Counted from the first letter of the stretch, positions 52,809 through 61,275 are shown. The stretch: DNA of 64,000 nt from VAYN01 sp963702075 (GCA_963702075.1 OY969703.1:1612001-1676000), one strand, 5' to 3'. Numbers and translations: made by a program. The notes: generated by a model from the sequence alone, not told the origin.

Positions 52809-53849
52809 GTGATCCGCCGCCTGGCAGGGGTGTTGCTCGTCGCGTGCGCGCTCTTAGCGCTGCTCGCCGCCGCGGCCCACGGCGAGGCGCCAGCGGGACC
52901 GCGGCTAGCGTTCCTCAGCGCCCCTGACAGGCGCTCGGAGGTTCTCAGCACTGATCCCTCGGGCGAGGAACCCTTGAAAATCGCCGGCGGCGGCGAAGCG
53001 GTGCGTCCGCTTCCACTCCCGTTCAGTTCGATCGCTTGGTCCCCTGATGGGGGCCTGCTCGCCTTCACCGGTTTCTCCGGTTCGCAGAAAGAGCCCCGCT
53101 TCGACCTCTACCTCGTCGGTGCCGACGGCAGCGACGTGCGGCGGATTCCAGGAACTCGCAATGCCCTCTATCCGCTGTTTTCGCCGGATGGGCGCGGGGT
53201 GGCCTTCACCCGCATCGATCGCAGCAGTCTTTTTGGTCCGGGCAAGAGAGGACGGCCTCGCCCTCGCTACTCGACCTGGCTCGCGGGCCTCGCCTCCGGG
53301 ACCGTCACCAGGCTCCCGACCAAGGTCTCCGATCTGGCGTCCTCCTTCTCGCCGGACGGATCGGAGCTGGCCGTCTCACGCACCGGCAAGGGGCTGACGG
53401 CCGACGCGGTGGCGATCGATCTCGGCACGGGACGGAGCTCTGTCTTGGCCCGGAACGCAGCCGGGCCGGTCTTCTCGCCGGACGGCTCGCGGATCGCCTT
53501 CCTGCGCGGGCCCAAGCGCACCTTTCGGGTCGGAGGCGGTTCGGCAACCGAGATCCTCACCGACATCTACACGATGAACGCCGACGGCTCCGCCGTCACC
53601 CGCTTGACGCGGACGCCGCGGCAGATCGAGGTCGGCCCCGCCTGGGATCCCTCCGGGCAGCGCCTCGCCTACGCGCAGCTACAGGCGGGAGCCGATGAAG
53701 GCGACCTCTTCGGTGTCGGCGACTCGCTGATGGAGGTCAACCCCGATGGCTCCTGCCGCACCCGCGTCGCATCGGATCCGAAAACGATCCTCTCCAGTCC
53801 CGTCTGGCAGCCCGGCCCCGGCCGCGAGGCCGGGCGGATCGCCTGTTAG
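52809..53849 (+). CDS. Exported WD40/TolB-type beta-propeller protein
   Basis: 346 aa. Signal peptide 'RRLAGVLLVACALLALLAAA' followed by five or more PD40-type blades: 'SIAWSPDGGLLAFTGF', 'YPLFSPDGRGVAFTRI', 'SSFSPDGSELAVSRT', 'PVFSPDGSRIAFLRG', 'GPAWDPSGQRLAYAQ'. It resembles TolB C-terminal propellers; probably a periplasm-side or surface scaffold. GTG start with CAGAAT 7 nt upstream, and no ribosome site. Overlaps the convergent menD gene by 4 bp at the 3' end. Not obviously related to the flanking men genes. Confidence 0.85.
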   Translation: MIRRLAGVLLVACALLALLAAAAHGEAPAGPRLAFLSAPDRRSEVLSTDPSGEEPLKIAGGGEAVRPLPLPFSSIAWSPDGGLLAFTGFSGSQKEPRFDLYLVGADGSDVRRIPGTRNALYPLFSPDGRGVAFTRIDRSSLFGPGKRGRPRPRYSTWLAGLASGTVTRLPTKVSDLASSFSPDGSELAVSRTGKGLTADAVAIDLGTGRSSVLARNAAGPVFSPDGSRIAFLRGPKRTFRVGGGSATEILTDIYTMNADGSAVTRLTRTPRQIEVGPAWDPSGQRLAYAQLQAGADEGDLFGVGDSLMEVNPDGSCRTRVASDPKTILSSPVWQPGPGREAGRIAC

Positions 53850-55600
53850 TGCGGAAGCGTCTCGTGGACCTGTGAGGTGAGAGCGCGGTGCGCTTTGACG
53901 TTGGTGCTGCGGTCGGTCTTGACCTCGATCAGGCCGGTGCCGGCGGCCAGGGCGGCGGGGAGGCCCGTGAGCGACTCGAGGCGACGGTGGGGTAGGTCGA
54001 AGAGGGCGGCGGCCTTCGCTGCGTCCACACCTCGTGGAGTGCCGAGGAGGGCCTCGAACTCAGCTTCTGGCAACGCCTCCTCCTGCGGCAGAAAGTGGAA
54101 GATGCCGCCGCCGGCGTTGTCGATGACGACGATGCGGACTGGCGTCTCGACCTCGCGGAGCGCGGCGAGGCCGCCGAGGTCGTGGAGGAGGCCGAGGTCG
54201 CCGGTGACGATCGTGGTCGGGCGGCCGCTGGCGCGGGCGGCGCCGATGCCTGATGAGATCAGGCCGTCGATGCCGTTGGCGCCACGGTTGGAGAGGAAGA
54301 GGACGTCGGTCTCGGAAGAGGCGACGAAGCTCTCCTGGTCGCGGATCGGCATCGAGGAGCTCGTGTAGACGAGGTCGCCGCCGCGGTGGGCAGCGCCGAG
54401 GGCGCGGTGAAGGGCCGGCTCGGTGAGTTCCTCATCGCTTCCCACGGCCTCGTCGAGAACGGCCTGCGCCGCGCTCTCGGCGTCGAGCCAGCGGTCGGGC
54501 AGCGGCCGTTCCCGTCCCTCCAGCCCTTCCAGCCGGGTCGCCCAGCCGGAGGCGAGCTCGGTCGGGTCGGCGCGGAGGATCGCCGCGGCCCGGTTCGACG
54601 GCTCGTTCCAGCCGCCGTAGGGGTCGATCACGATTTCGTCGGCGCCGCTCGCGGCCAGCCAGGAGCGCAGCGGCTTGCTGGTCGGCATCTCGCCTAAGCG
54701 AAGGATCAGCTCCGGTACTACCGAGCGGGCGAAGTGCTCGTCGCGGAGCAGCAGGTCGTAGGAGGCGACTACGTGCGAGCGGTCGTGGGGCCCGCAGCGC
54801 AGTTGCGAGGTCGGGTCGGCGAGGATCGGGAAGCCGGAGACGCGGGCCAGGTGGGCGAGCGGCTCGCGCAGCTCGGGGTCGAGCTGGCGACCGGCGACGA
54901 TCACGCCGGAGATCGCGTCGCCGATGTGTCCCGCCATCTCGTCGAGGAGGAAGACCGAGGGCTCTAGGTCGAGCCGGGTTACGGCGGTGAGGGGCCGTTT
55001 GTCTCGTCCCTCTAGCGCCAGTGGGTCGGTCGCCGTCACCGCCGCTTCGACCGGCACCGGCGCCAGCGGCTCGCGCCAGGGGAGGTTGAGATGCACGGGG
55101 CCGGGGCGGACCTCGCCACGTGCTTTTGCCAGCGCCCGGCAGGCGACCGAGCGGTAGTGCAGCAGGCCGCCGTCATCGGCCTCGTGCGTCCCGACTTCGC
55201 AGAACCAGCGGACCGAGGAGCCGAAGCTCTTGACCTGGTCGATCGTCTGCCCGGCGCCGATCCCGCGCAGCTCCGGCGGCCGGTCGGCACTCAGCACCAG
55301 CAGCGGGATCGCCGATTCGTCGGCCTCGACCACCGCCGGGTGGTAGTTGACCAGCGCCGTCCCCGAGGTGCAGAGCAGCGCCACCGGCTCGCCGCTCGCC
55401 TGCGCCGCTCCGAGGGCGAAGAACCCCGCCGAGCGCTCGTCGACGATCACGCTCACCTCGATCTCCGGTTGCCGCCAAAATGCCACCGCCAGCGGCGTCG
55501 ACCGCGACCCGGGCGAGATCACCGCCAACCGCACGCCACCCCGTGCGAGCTCCTCGGCGAAGCCCGAGGCGAGAGCGGTGTTGGCGTTGGTGGGGTCCAT
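53846..55600 (-). CDS. menD: SEPHCHC synthase (2-succinyl-5-enolpyruvyl-6-hydroxy-3-cyclohexene-1-carboxylate synthase)
   Basis: 584 aa, ThDP-dependent. Condenses isochorismate and 2-oxoglutarate, the second step to menaquinone. Early conserved block 'LAVISPGSRSTPLAVAFW' (residues ~22-39) with the ThDP Glu region 'VDERSAGFFALGAAQASG' near 50, and the ThDP-phosphate motif 'IVTGDLGLLHDLGGL' near 455. ATG 55600 is chosen because the family starts about 10 residues before 'ALASGFAEELARGGV'. Last gene of the menB-menA-menC-menD run, 16 bp after the menC stop. Confidence 0.94.
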   Translation of the reverse strand: MDPTNANTALASGFAEELARGGVRLAVISPGSRSTPLAVAFWRQPEIEVSVIVDERSAGFFALGAAQASGEPVALLCTSGTALVNYHPAVVEADESAIPLLVLSADRPPELRGIGAGQTIDQVKSFGSSVRWFCEVGTHEADDGGLLHYRSVACRALAKARGEVRPGPVHLNLPWREPLAPVPVEAAVTATDPLALEGRDKRPLTAVTRLDLEPSVFLLDEMAGHIGDAISGVIVAGRQLDPELREPLAHLARVSGFPILADPTSQLRCGPHDRSHVVASYDLLLRDEHFARSVVPELILRLGEMPTSKPLRSWLAASGADEIVIDPYGGWNEPSNRAAAILRADPTELASGWATRLEGLEGRERPLPDRWLDAESAAQAVLDEAVGSDEELTEPALHRALGAAHRGGDLVYTSSSMPIRDQESFVASSETDVLFLSNRGANGIDGLISSGIGAARASGRPTTIVTGDLGLLHDLGGLAALREVETPVRIVVIDNAGGGIFHFLPQEEALPEAEFEALLGTPRGVDAAKAAALFDLPHRRLESLTGLPAALAAGTGLIEVKTDRSTNVKAHRALTSQVHETLPH

Positions 55601-55616
55601 CGGGCTGGCGTGCAGG

Positions 55617-56681
55617 CTAGATGCGGTGCGCCTGCAACGCCTCCTCGTCGATCTCGACCCCGAGCCCCGGGCCGGGAGGGAGGCGGAGCATCCCGTCGCG
55701 CAGCTCGCACTCGACTGAGGCGATCGACTCGACGAAGAGGCGCTGAGTGGCGAGACCATGGGCGAGGTGGAGGCGTTCGGGATGGGCGGTCTCCGCCAGA
55801 CTGAGAGCGACCTGGGCGCCCGCGGCGATCCCGACCGGCCCGTCGAGGGCGCTAGTGACGAAGGCGGGGAGGAGGTCGGCGATCGCGAGCGCCGCTTCGG
55901 GTCCTCCAACCTTGGAGAGCTTGATCCCGGTGTAGGCGCAGGCGCCTAGTGACACCGCTCGCTCTGCATCCTCGAGCGAAGCCACGCTCTCGTCTGCGGC
56001 GAGGGGAATCGACATCGACGCCGCAAGCGCCGCCATCTCCTCGAGCGTCCCGACCGGCTGCTCCGCCAGCTCGATTCCATAGGGCTCCAATTCGCCCAGG
56101 CGCTCCTTGGCCGTCTCGAGATCCCAAGCCGCGTTCACGTCCACCCGAATCCGCGCCGAGGGCCCAACCGCCTCCCGCACCGCCCGCACCTGCTCCACGT
56201 CACCGCGAGTCCGCGAGATTTGACGCATATCGTCAGATTTCGCGGACTCGGCACCGAGCTTCAGCTTTAACGTGGTGAATCCGTCAGCCGCCCAACGCTC
56301 CGCGTCAGCCGCGACCGCCTCGGGCTCCCCAGCCACCAACGTCGCGTTGCACGGAACGGCTTCGTCACCACCACCAACCTCCGTCCCCGCCTTCCTGCCC
56401 AGCAAATCCATCCTTGCGGTCGCTACCGCACAACGGGAGGGAGCCGACAACCCCACGTCCACCTGCTCCTCAGCCCACCCCTCGAGCTCCGCGACCACCT
56501 CCGTCAACCCAACCCCACCCCGCAACGCCAGCGGCACCGCTTCGCCCAGCCCCACGACCCCGTCCTCATCCCGGACCCGCAGCAGCACCATCTCCCGCCG
56601 CTCTAGGACCCCGCGCGCGGTCACGTACGGCTCCTTGAAAGGGAGCGCGTAAGGGATGACTTCGACGGACGCGATCCGCAC
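55617..56681 (-). CDS. menC: o-Succinylbenzoate synthase
   Basis: 354 aa, enolase-superfamily dehydratase making OSB. Barrel motifs: 'TLKLKLG' (first Lys pair), 'RVDVNAAW' (Asp), 'ELAEQPV' (Glu), 'ADESVAS' (Asp/Glu) and 'GIKLSKVGG' (second Lys). Right after the first Lys pair there is an extra segment of 15 residues (ESAKSDDMRQISRTR), coded by a 45-bp palindrome (56206-56250), before the usual 'GDVEQVRAVREAVG'. Start GTG 56681 (VRIASVEV) has GAGAGG 9 nt upstream. In-frame sequence further upstream is only palindrome P6. Confidence 0.92.
   Translation of the reverse strand: MRIASVEVIPYALPFKEPYVTARGVLERREMVLLRVRDEDGVVGLGEAVPLALRGGVGLTEVVAELEGWAEEQVDVGLSAPSRCAVATARMDLLGRKAGTEVGGGDEAVPCNATLVAGEPEAVAADAERWAADGFTTLKLKLGAESAKSDDMRQISRTRGDVEQVRAVREAVGPSARIRVDVNAAWDLETAKERLGELEPYGIELAEQPVGTLEEMAALAASMSIPLAADESVASLEDAERAVSLGACAYTGIKLSKVGGPEAALAIADLLPAFVTSALDGPVGIAAGAQVALSLAETAHPERLHLAHGLATQRLFVESIASVECELRDGMLRLPPGPGLGVEIDEEALQAHRI
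56206..56250. repeat. Palindromic element P7 inside menC, in frame
   Basis: 45 bp (15 codons). Arms CGAGTCCGCGAGATTTGACG (56206-56225) and CGTCAGATTTCGCGGACTCG (56231-56250), 18 Watson-Crick plus 2 wobble pairs of 20, loop of 5 nt. It codes for ESAKSDDMRQISRTR on the gene strand, with codons (AAA, TCT, CGT, CAA) uncommon in the flanks. The loop does not share the CCCG-ATAG pattern of P1, P3, P5 and P6, so its membership of the same family is unproven. Confidence 0.75.
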
Positions 56682-56702
56682 GTCCAACACCCTCTCAAAC
56701 CT

Positions 56703-56751
56703 GAACTGCATCAACTTTTCCACCCCGTAGATAGAAAAGTTGATGCAGTTC
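56703..56751. repeat. Palindromic element P6 between menA and menC
   Basis: Perfect 18-bp arms GAACTGCATCAACTTTTC (56703-56720) and GAAAAGTTGATGCAGTTC (56734-56751) with a 13-nt loop. The arm sequence equals that of P2 before gatC, 22 kb away. It fills the gap between the menA stop and the menC start (22 nt downstream on the minus strand). Confidence 0.9.
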
Positions 56752-56756
56752 GGGAC

Positions 56757-57638
56757 TCAGGCCGAGATCAGCAGCCCGATGGTGACCAGGACGCTGAAGA
56801 CCGCCAGGACGCCGCCGGTTGCCGCCAGGACGCCGTTCAGCGACGGGCCGTCCCGACGCTCCGCCAGCGTCCGGTACGGCTTTACCGCCAGCGGCGCCGC
56901 TAGCAGGCCGATCAGCGGCAGCATGCTCGCTTCGCCCGCCACCAGCGCGATCGGCAGCACCACGAACGCCCCCAGCACCAGCAGTCCGTAGAGCCGCACC
57001 GCCGACTCGCGGCCGACCCGCACCGCCAGCGTGTTCTTGCCGGCGCGGCGGTCGGTCTCGACGTCGCGGACGTTGTTGACGACGATGATCGCGGTAGCGA
57101 GGAAGCCGATCGAGATCGAGAGGCCGAGCGGCAGCGCGTCGAGTTCCTCCAGCTGCACGTAGTAGGAGCCGTTGACGGCGACGAGACCGAAGAAGAGGAA
57201 GACGAAGACCTCGCCGAAGCCCGCATAGCCATAGGGGCGCGGGCCGCCCGTGTAGAGGACGCCGGCGGCGATCGAGAGGATCCCGATCAGCAGGATCACC
57301 CAGCCCGCTACCACGGTCAGGTAGATGCCGCAGACGACGGCGACCGCGAAGGCGATCCAGGTCGCCCGCATCACCCGCTGCGGGGTGACCATGCCGCTGG
57401 CGGTGACCCGCACCGGCCCGAGCCGGTCAGCGGTGTCGGCGCCGCGCTTGGCGTCTGAGTAGTCGTTGGCGAGGTTGGTCCCGATCTGGATGAAGATCGA
57501 GCCGATCAGCGCCGCGAAGAAGGCTCCCCAGCGCGGCAGGTGGCCCAACCACTGCACCGCCGCCGCGGTGCCGACGAGCACCGGCGCGATCGCCGCCGGC
57601 AGCGTCCGCGGCCGCGCCGCCATCAGCCAGATCCTCAT
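56757..57638 (-). CDS. menA: 1,4-Dihydroxy-2-naphthoate polyprenyltransferase
   Basis: 293 aa, UbiA-type prenyltransferase with about eight or nine membrane spans. Attaches a polyprenyl chain to DHNA, giving demethylmenaquinone. First Asp-rich motif 'NLANDYSDAKRGAD' (near residue 52) and second 'NNVRDVETDRRAGKNTLAVRVG' (near 182). ATG 57638 overlaps the menB stop (4 bp). Palindrome P6 follows directly after its stop codon and separates it from menC. Confidence 0.93.
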   Translation of the reverse strand: MRIWLMAARPRTLPAAIAPVLVGTAAAVQWLGHLPRWGAFFAALIGSIFIQIGTNLANDYSDAKRGADTADRLGPVRVTASGMVTPQRVMRATWIAFAVAVVCGIYLTVVAGWVILLIGILSIAAGVLYTGGPRPYGYAGFGEVFVFLFFGLVAVNGSYYVQLEELDALPLGLSISIGFLATAIIVVNNVRDVETDRRAGKNTLAVRVGRESAVRLYGLLVLGAFVVLPIALVAGEASMLPLIGLLAAPLAVKPYRTLAERRDGPSLNGVLAATGGVLAVFSVLVTIGLLISA

Positions 57639-58504
57639 GCGCGGCGGGGGAACTGGGAGAAGTCGGGGGACCGTTTCTGCTTGAACGCCTCGCGGCCCTC
57701 GGCCGCCTCGTCGCTCCCGTAGAAGAGGAGGTTGGCGTCGTGGGCGAGCTGCTGGATCCCGGCGTAGCCGTCCTCGTGGGCGTTGAAGCTGGCCTTGACC
57801 AGGCGCAGGGCGAAGGGGGAGAGGGCGAGCATCTCGCGGCACCAGGCGACGGTCTCGCGCTCCAGCTCCGCCGCCGGCACGACCGCGTTGACCAGCCCCA
57901 TCTCGCGCGCCTCCTCGGCGTCGTACTGGCGGCAGAGCATCCAGAACTCCTTTGCCTTCTTGGTGCCGACGAGGTCGCGCAGGAGCGAGGCGCCGTAGCC
58001 GCCGTCCCAGGAGCCGACCCGCGGCCCGGTCTGGCCGAAGACGGCGTTGTCGGCGGCGATCGTCAGGTCGCAGCAGAGGTGGAGGATGTGGCCGCCGCCG
58101 ATCGCATAGCCGGCGACCATCGCCACGATCGGCTTCGGCAGCCGCCGCATCTGGATCTGCAGGTCGGTGACGTGGAAGCGGCCGACCGCGGCGCCCTCCG
58201 GCATGTAGCCGGTGTCGCCCCGCACGGTCTGGTCGCCGCCGGCGCAGAAGGCGCGCTCGCCCTCGCCGGTGAAGACGATCACCCCGACCTCGGGATCCTC
58301 GCGCGCCAACTCCAACGCCGCCGAGACCTCGATCAGCGTCTGCGGCCTAAAGGCGTTGAGGACATCGGGCCGCGCAATCGTCACTTTGGCGATCCCGCCG
58401 CCGGTCTCATAGCGAATGTCTTCATAGGCGCCGTCACCGGATGACCACTCGATCGGCGCGTAGAGCTCGTTCTCTGGGGGAGCTCCTTTGTGGCGTTTGG
58501 GCAT
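57635..58504 (-). CDS. menB: 1,4-Dihydroxy-2-naphthoyl-CoA synthase
   Basis: 289 aa, crotonase fold. Cyclises OSB-CoA to DHNA-CoA. Family stretches 'EDIRYETGGGIAKVTIARPDVLNAF', 'GERAFCAGGDQTVRG', 'MVAGYAIGGGHILHLCCDLTIAADNA' (oxyanion hole and bicarbonate/Asp site), 'VGSWDGGYGASLLRDLVG', 'KKAKEFWMLCRQYDAEEA' and the C-terminal 'AHDANLLFYGSDEAAEGREAF'. Start ATG 58504; GTG 58513 is an in-frame alternative, and neither has a ribosome site. Divergent from menE, with 18 bp between the ATGs, so the two promoters must overlap the opposite gene. Confidence 0.94.
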   Translation of the reverse strand: MPKRHKGAPPENELYAPIEWSSGDGAYEDIRYETGGGIAKVTIARPDVLNAFRPQTLIEVSAALELAREDPEVGVIVFTGEGERAFCAGGDQTVRGDTGYMPEGAAVGRFHVTDLQIQMRRLPKPIVAMVAGYAIGGGHILHLCCDLTIAADNAVFGQTGPRVGSWDGGYGASLLRDLVGTKKAKEFWMLCRQYDAEEAREMGLVNAVVPAAELERETVAWCREMLALSPFALRLVKASFNAHEDGYAGIQQLAHDANLLFYGSDEAAEGREAFKQKRSPDFSQFPRRA

Positions 58505-58522
58505 GATGGGCACGATATCCCG

Positions 58523-59848
58523 ATGAAGCTCGACGACTGGCTCTCGCAGAGATCACAGAGTTGTCCCGACCGCACGGCGCTCCTCGCCGACGCGGCCGAG
58601 ATGACCTACGCCGAGCTGGAGGCCGAGGCGACCTGGGTCGCGCGTCGGCTCGCCGCCCACGGCGTCCGCCGCGGCTCGACCGCAGCGCTGACGATGCACC
58701 CGCGCCGCGAGCAGGTCGTGCTCCTCCACGCGCTGATGAAGGTCGGGGCGGCGCTACTCCCGCTGGGACCGCGGCTGACCCCTGAGGAGCGGGCGGCGAT
58801 CGTCTCCACCGTTGACCCGATCATCGACCTCGACGACCCCGGGCTCCTGACCCAGACCGAGGCCGACCTGCCGCTGCTCGGCGAGCACGACATGGACGCG
58901 ATCTGCTGCCGGGTCCTGACCAGCGGCAGCACCGGCACACCGCGGCCGGTCCCGCTCAGCTACGGCAACTTCCTCTGGAACGCGGTCGGCTCCGCCTTCA
59001 ACATCGGCGTCATGCCTGAGGACCGCTGGCTCTGCTGCGTCCCGCTCAGCCACATCGCCGGCCTCGGGATCGTCATGCGCTCGGTCATCTACGGGACCAC
59101 GGCGGTCGTCCACGACGGCTTCGACGTCGACCGGGTGGGGGAGGCGCTGGAGCGCGATCGCATAACGGTGATGTCGCTGGTGACGACGATGCTGACGCGG
59201 CTGCTCGACGCCGGCGTCGACCTCTCCGGCCCGCGGGCGATCCTCGTCGGCGGCGGCCCGGTCCCGGAGGAACCGCTGGAAGAGGCGATCGCCAAGGGCG
59301 CGACCGTGGTCCAGACCTACGGACTGACCGAGACCTGCTCGCAGGTGACGACGCTCGCCCCCGGCGACGCCAAGCGCAAGCTCGGCTCCGCCGGCCGGCC
59401 GCTGCTGACCACGCACCTGCGGATCCGTGAAGGCGAGATCCTGATCCAGGGTCCGACCGTCGCCCCCGGCAGCGCCGACCCCGACGGTTGGCTCCACACC
59501 GGCGACCTCGGCCACATCGACGAGGAAGGCTTCCTCTACGTCCGCGACCGGATCGACGACCTGATCGTCAGCGGTGGCGAGAACGTGATCCCGGCCGAGG
59601 TCGAGGAAGTGCTGCTGCGCCACCCGGCGGTCGCCGAGGCGGCGGTGATCGGCCGCGAGGACCCGGAGTGGCAGCAGGCTGTCACCGCCGTGATCGTGCT
59701 CGAGAACGGCACCACCGCGACTCCGGACGAGCTGCGCCGCCACTGCGCCGAGGCGCTGGCGGGGTTCAAAGTGCCGAAGCGGGTCGAGCTCGCCTCGGCC
59801 CTGCCTCGGACCCCCTCGGGGAAGCTGATGCGCAGGGCGCTGCGCTGA
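58523..59848 (+). CDS. menE: o-Succinylbenzoate-CoA ligase
   Basis: 441 aa, acyl-adenylate-forming enzyme that activates OSB to OSB-CoA. 'LTSGSTGTPRPVPLS' (phosphate loop, near residue 138), 'VVQTYGLTETCSQVT' (~263), 'GWLHTGDLGHIDEEGFLYVRDRIDDLIVSGGENV' (~320-355), and the C-terminal catalytic Lys in 'RTPSGKLMRR'. Length and domain order fit MenE rather than a long-chain acyl-CoA ligase, and its neighbours are menBACD. ATG 58523; a weak -10 (CACGAT) lies 6 nt upstream. ilvC follows after 26 bp with its own promoter-like hexamer. Confidence 0.92.
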   Translation: MKLDDWLSQRSQSCPDRTALLADAAEMTYAELEAEATWVARRLAAHGVRRGSTAALTMHPRREQVVLLHALMKVGAALLPLGPRLTPEERAAIVSTVDPIIDLDDPGLLTQTEADLPLLGEHDMDAICCRVLTSGSTGTPRPVPLSYGNFLWNAVGSAFNIGVMPEDRWLCCVPLSHIAGLGIVMRSVIYGTTAVVHDGFDVDRVGEALERDRITVMSLVTTMLTRLLDAGVDLSGPRAILVGGGPVPEEPLEEAIAKGATVVQTYGLTETCSQVTTLAPGDAKRKLGSAGRPLLTTHLRIREGEILIQGPTVAPGSADPDGWLHTGDLGHIDEEGFLYVRDRIDDLIVSGGENVIPAEVEEVLLRHPAVAEAAVIGREDPEWQQAVTAVIVLENGTTATPDELRRHCAEALAGFKVPKRVELASALPRTPSGKLMRRALR

Positions 59849-59874
59849 GCACGCACCCGGTAGCCTGCCGCGTC

Positions 59875-60891
59875 ATGCGAACCGACGACATCTTCACCGA
59901 CAAGGACGCCGACCTCAGCAAGCTCGACGGCAAGACCGTCGCCATCCTCGGCTATGGCTCCCAGGGGCACGCTCACGCCCTCAACCTCAAGGACTCCGGC
60001 GTCGAGGTGGTCGTCGGCCTGCGCCCCGACTCCTCCAGCCGCGCCAAGGCCGAAGGAGCGGGCCTTGAGGTGCTCGACATCGCCGAAGCCGCCAGCCGCG
60101 GCGACCTGGTGATGATCCTGCTGCCGGACGAGAAACAGGCCGAGGTCTGGCGCGACGAGATCTCCGACGGGATCGCCCCCGGCAACCTGCTGCTCTTCGC
60201 CCACGGCTTCGCGATCCACTTCGGCGAGATCGAGCCGCCCCCCGGCGTCGACGTCGGCATGGTCGCGCCGAAGGGCCCGGGGCACCTGGTCCGCCGCCAG
60301 TACGAGGAAGGCAGCGGCGTCCCCTGCCTGATGGCCGTCCACCAGGACGATTCCGGCAACGCCCACGACCTCGTCCTCGCCTACGCCTCCGGGATCGGCG
60401 GCGGCCGCGCCGCGGTCATCGAGACCAGCTTCAAGGACGAGTGCGAGACCGACCTCTTCGGCGAGCAGGCCGTCCTCTGCGGCGGTGCCTCCGAGCTCGT
60501 CCGCGCCGGCTACGAGACCCTGGTCGAGGCCGGTTACGACCCGCGCCTCGCCTACTTCGAGTGCCTGCACGAGCTGAAGCTGATCGCCGACCTGATGTAC
60601 GAAAAGGGCATTCAGGGCATGCGCCACTCGATCTCCAACACCGCCGAGTACGGCGACATGACCCGCGGCAAACGGGTGATCGGCGAGGAGTCCCGCGCGG
60701 CGATGAAGCAGATCCTCTCCGAGATCCAGTCGGGCGAATTCGCCAAGGAGTGGATTGCCGAGAACCGGGCCGGCGGCGAGAACTTCGACCGCATGCGCAG
60801 CGAGGCGGCGGGGCACGAAATCGAGGAGGTCGGACACGACCTCCGGGACTTGATGCCCTGGATCGATCAGGGGTTCAAGGACACTAAATAG
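59875..60891 (+). CDS. ilvC: Ketol-acid reductoisomerase (NADP+)
   Basis: 338 aa, class I (short) KARI. Isomerises and reduces acetolactate/acetohydroxybutyrate in valine and isoleucine synthesis. NADPH Rossmann motif 'VAILGYGSQGHAHALNLKDSG' (residues 23-43); the C-terminal knotted helical domain holds the Mg-binding acids in 'FKDECETDLFGEQAVLCGG' (near 186) and 'GIQGMRHSISNTAEYGD' (near 246). 'GLRPDSSSRAKAEG' carries the Arg/Ser pattern of NADPH preference. ATG 59875, with TAGCCT 8 nt upstream. Repeat copy 2 starts 7 nt after the stop. Confidence 0.96.
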   Translation: MRTDDIFTDKDADLSKLDGKTVAILGYGSQGHAHALNLKDSGVEVVVGLRPDSSSRAKAEGAGLEVLDIAEAASRGDLVMILLPDEKQAEVWRDEISDGIAPGNLLLFAHGFAIHFGEIEPPPGVDVGMVAPKGPGHLVRRQYEEGSGVPCLMAVHQDDSGNAHDLVLAYASGIGGGRAAVIETSFKDECETDLFGEQAVLCGGASELVRAGYETLVEAGYDPRLAYFECLHELKLIADLMYEKGIQGMRHSISNTAEYGDMTRGKRVIGEESRAAMKQILSEIQSGEFAKEWIAENRAGGENFDRMRSEAAGHEIEEVGHDLRDLMPWIDQGFKDTK

Positions 60892-60898
60892 GGGTTTG

Positions 60899-61265
60899 CT
60901 TGTAGGGAGGGGTGGGTGTCCCTCTCGACACCTGGGTTCCTCGCCTTTAAGTCGGGCTTCTCTCGCTGACTGGCCTGTGCGAGGAACAGGACGCCGGCGC
61001 CGAGACGGACACCCACCCCTCCTTGCGAGAGTCTCCGAGAGACGCTCGAACTCGGGGCGGGGTTTGAGGTTGGAAGCTCTTCCTAAGGCAGCTGCTCGAC
61101 CTTTAGCCGTCCTGTAAGTGCGTGTTGTGGAGGGGATCGGCGCCCCTCCGGAGGAATGTTCGGCGATATGCAATCTGGTTATTGCGCGGCGGAGCCGCGC
61201 AGCAAATTCTCCCCGCAGCGAAGCGGAGGGGAGGTCAATTCCGGAGGAGGGGCGCCGATCCCCTC
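60899..61265 (-). repeat. Structured two-module repeat, copy 2
   Basis: About 367 bp between convergent ilvC and a cupin gene, inverted relative to copy 1. Module C (60906-61022): a 16-bp perfect outer stem GGAGGGGTGGGTGTCC / GGACACCCACCCCTCC with an inner stem GTTCCTCG (60936-60943) / CGAGGAAC (60980-60987). Linker 61023-61129. Module A (61130-61265): a perfect 20-bp outer stem enclosing hairpins and the same 33-nt core as copy 1 (61145-61177). In the inner C stem both strands differ from copy 1 yet still pair (GTTGCTGG/CCAGCAAC there). Ends 10 nt before the cupin stop. Confidence 0.85.
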
Positions 61266-61275
61266 TTCAGGGGAC

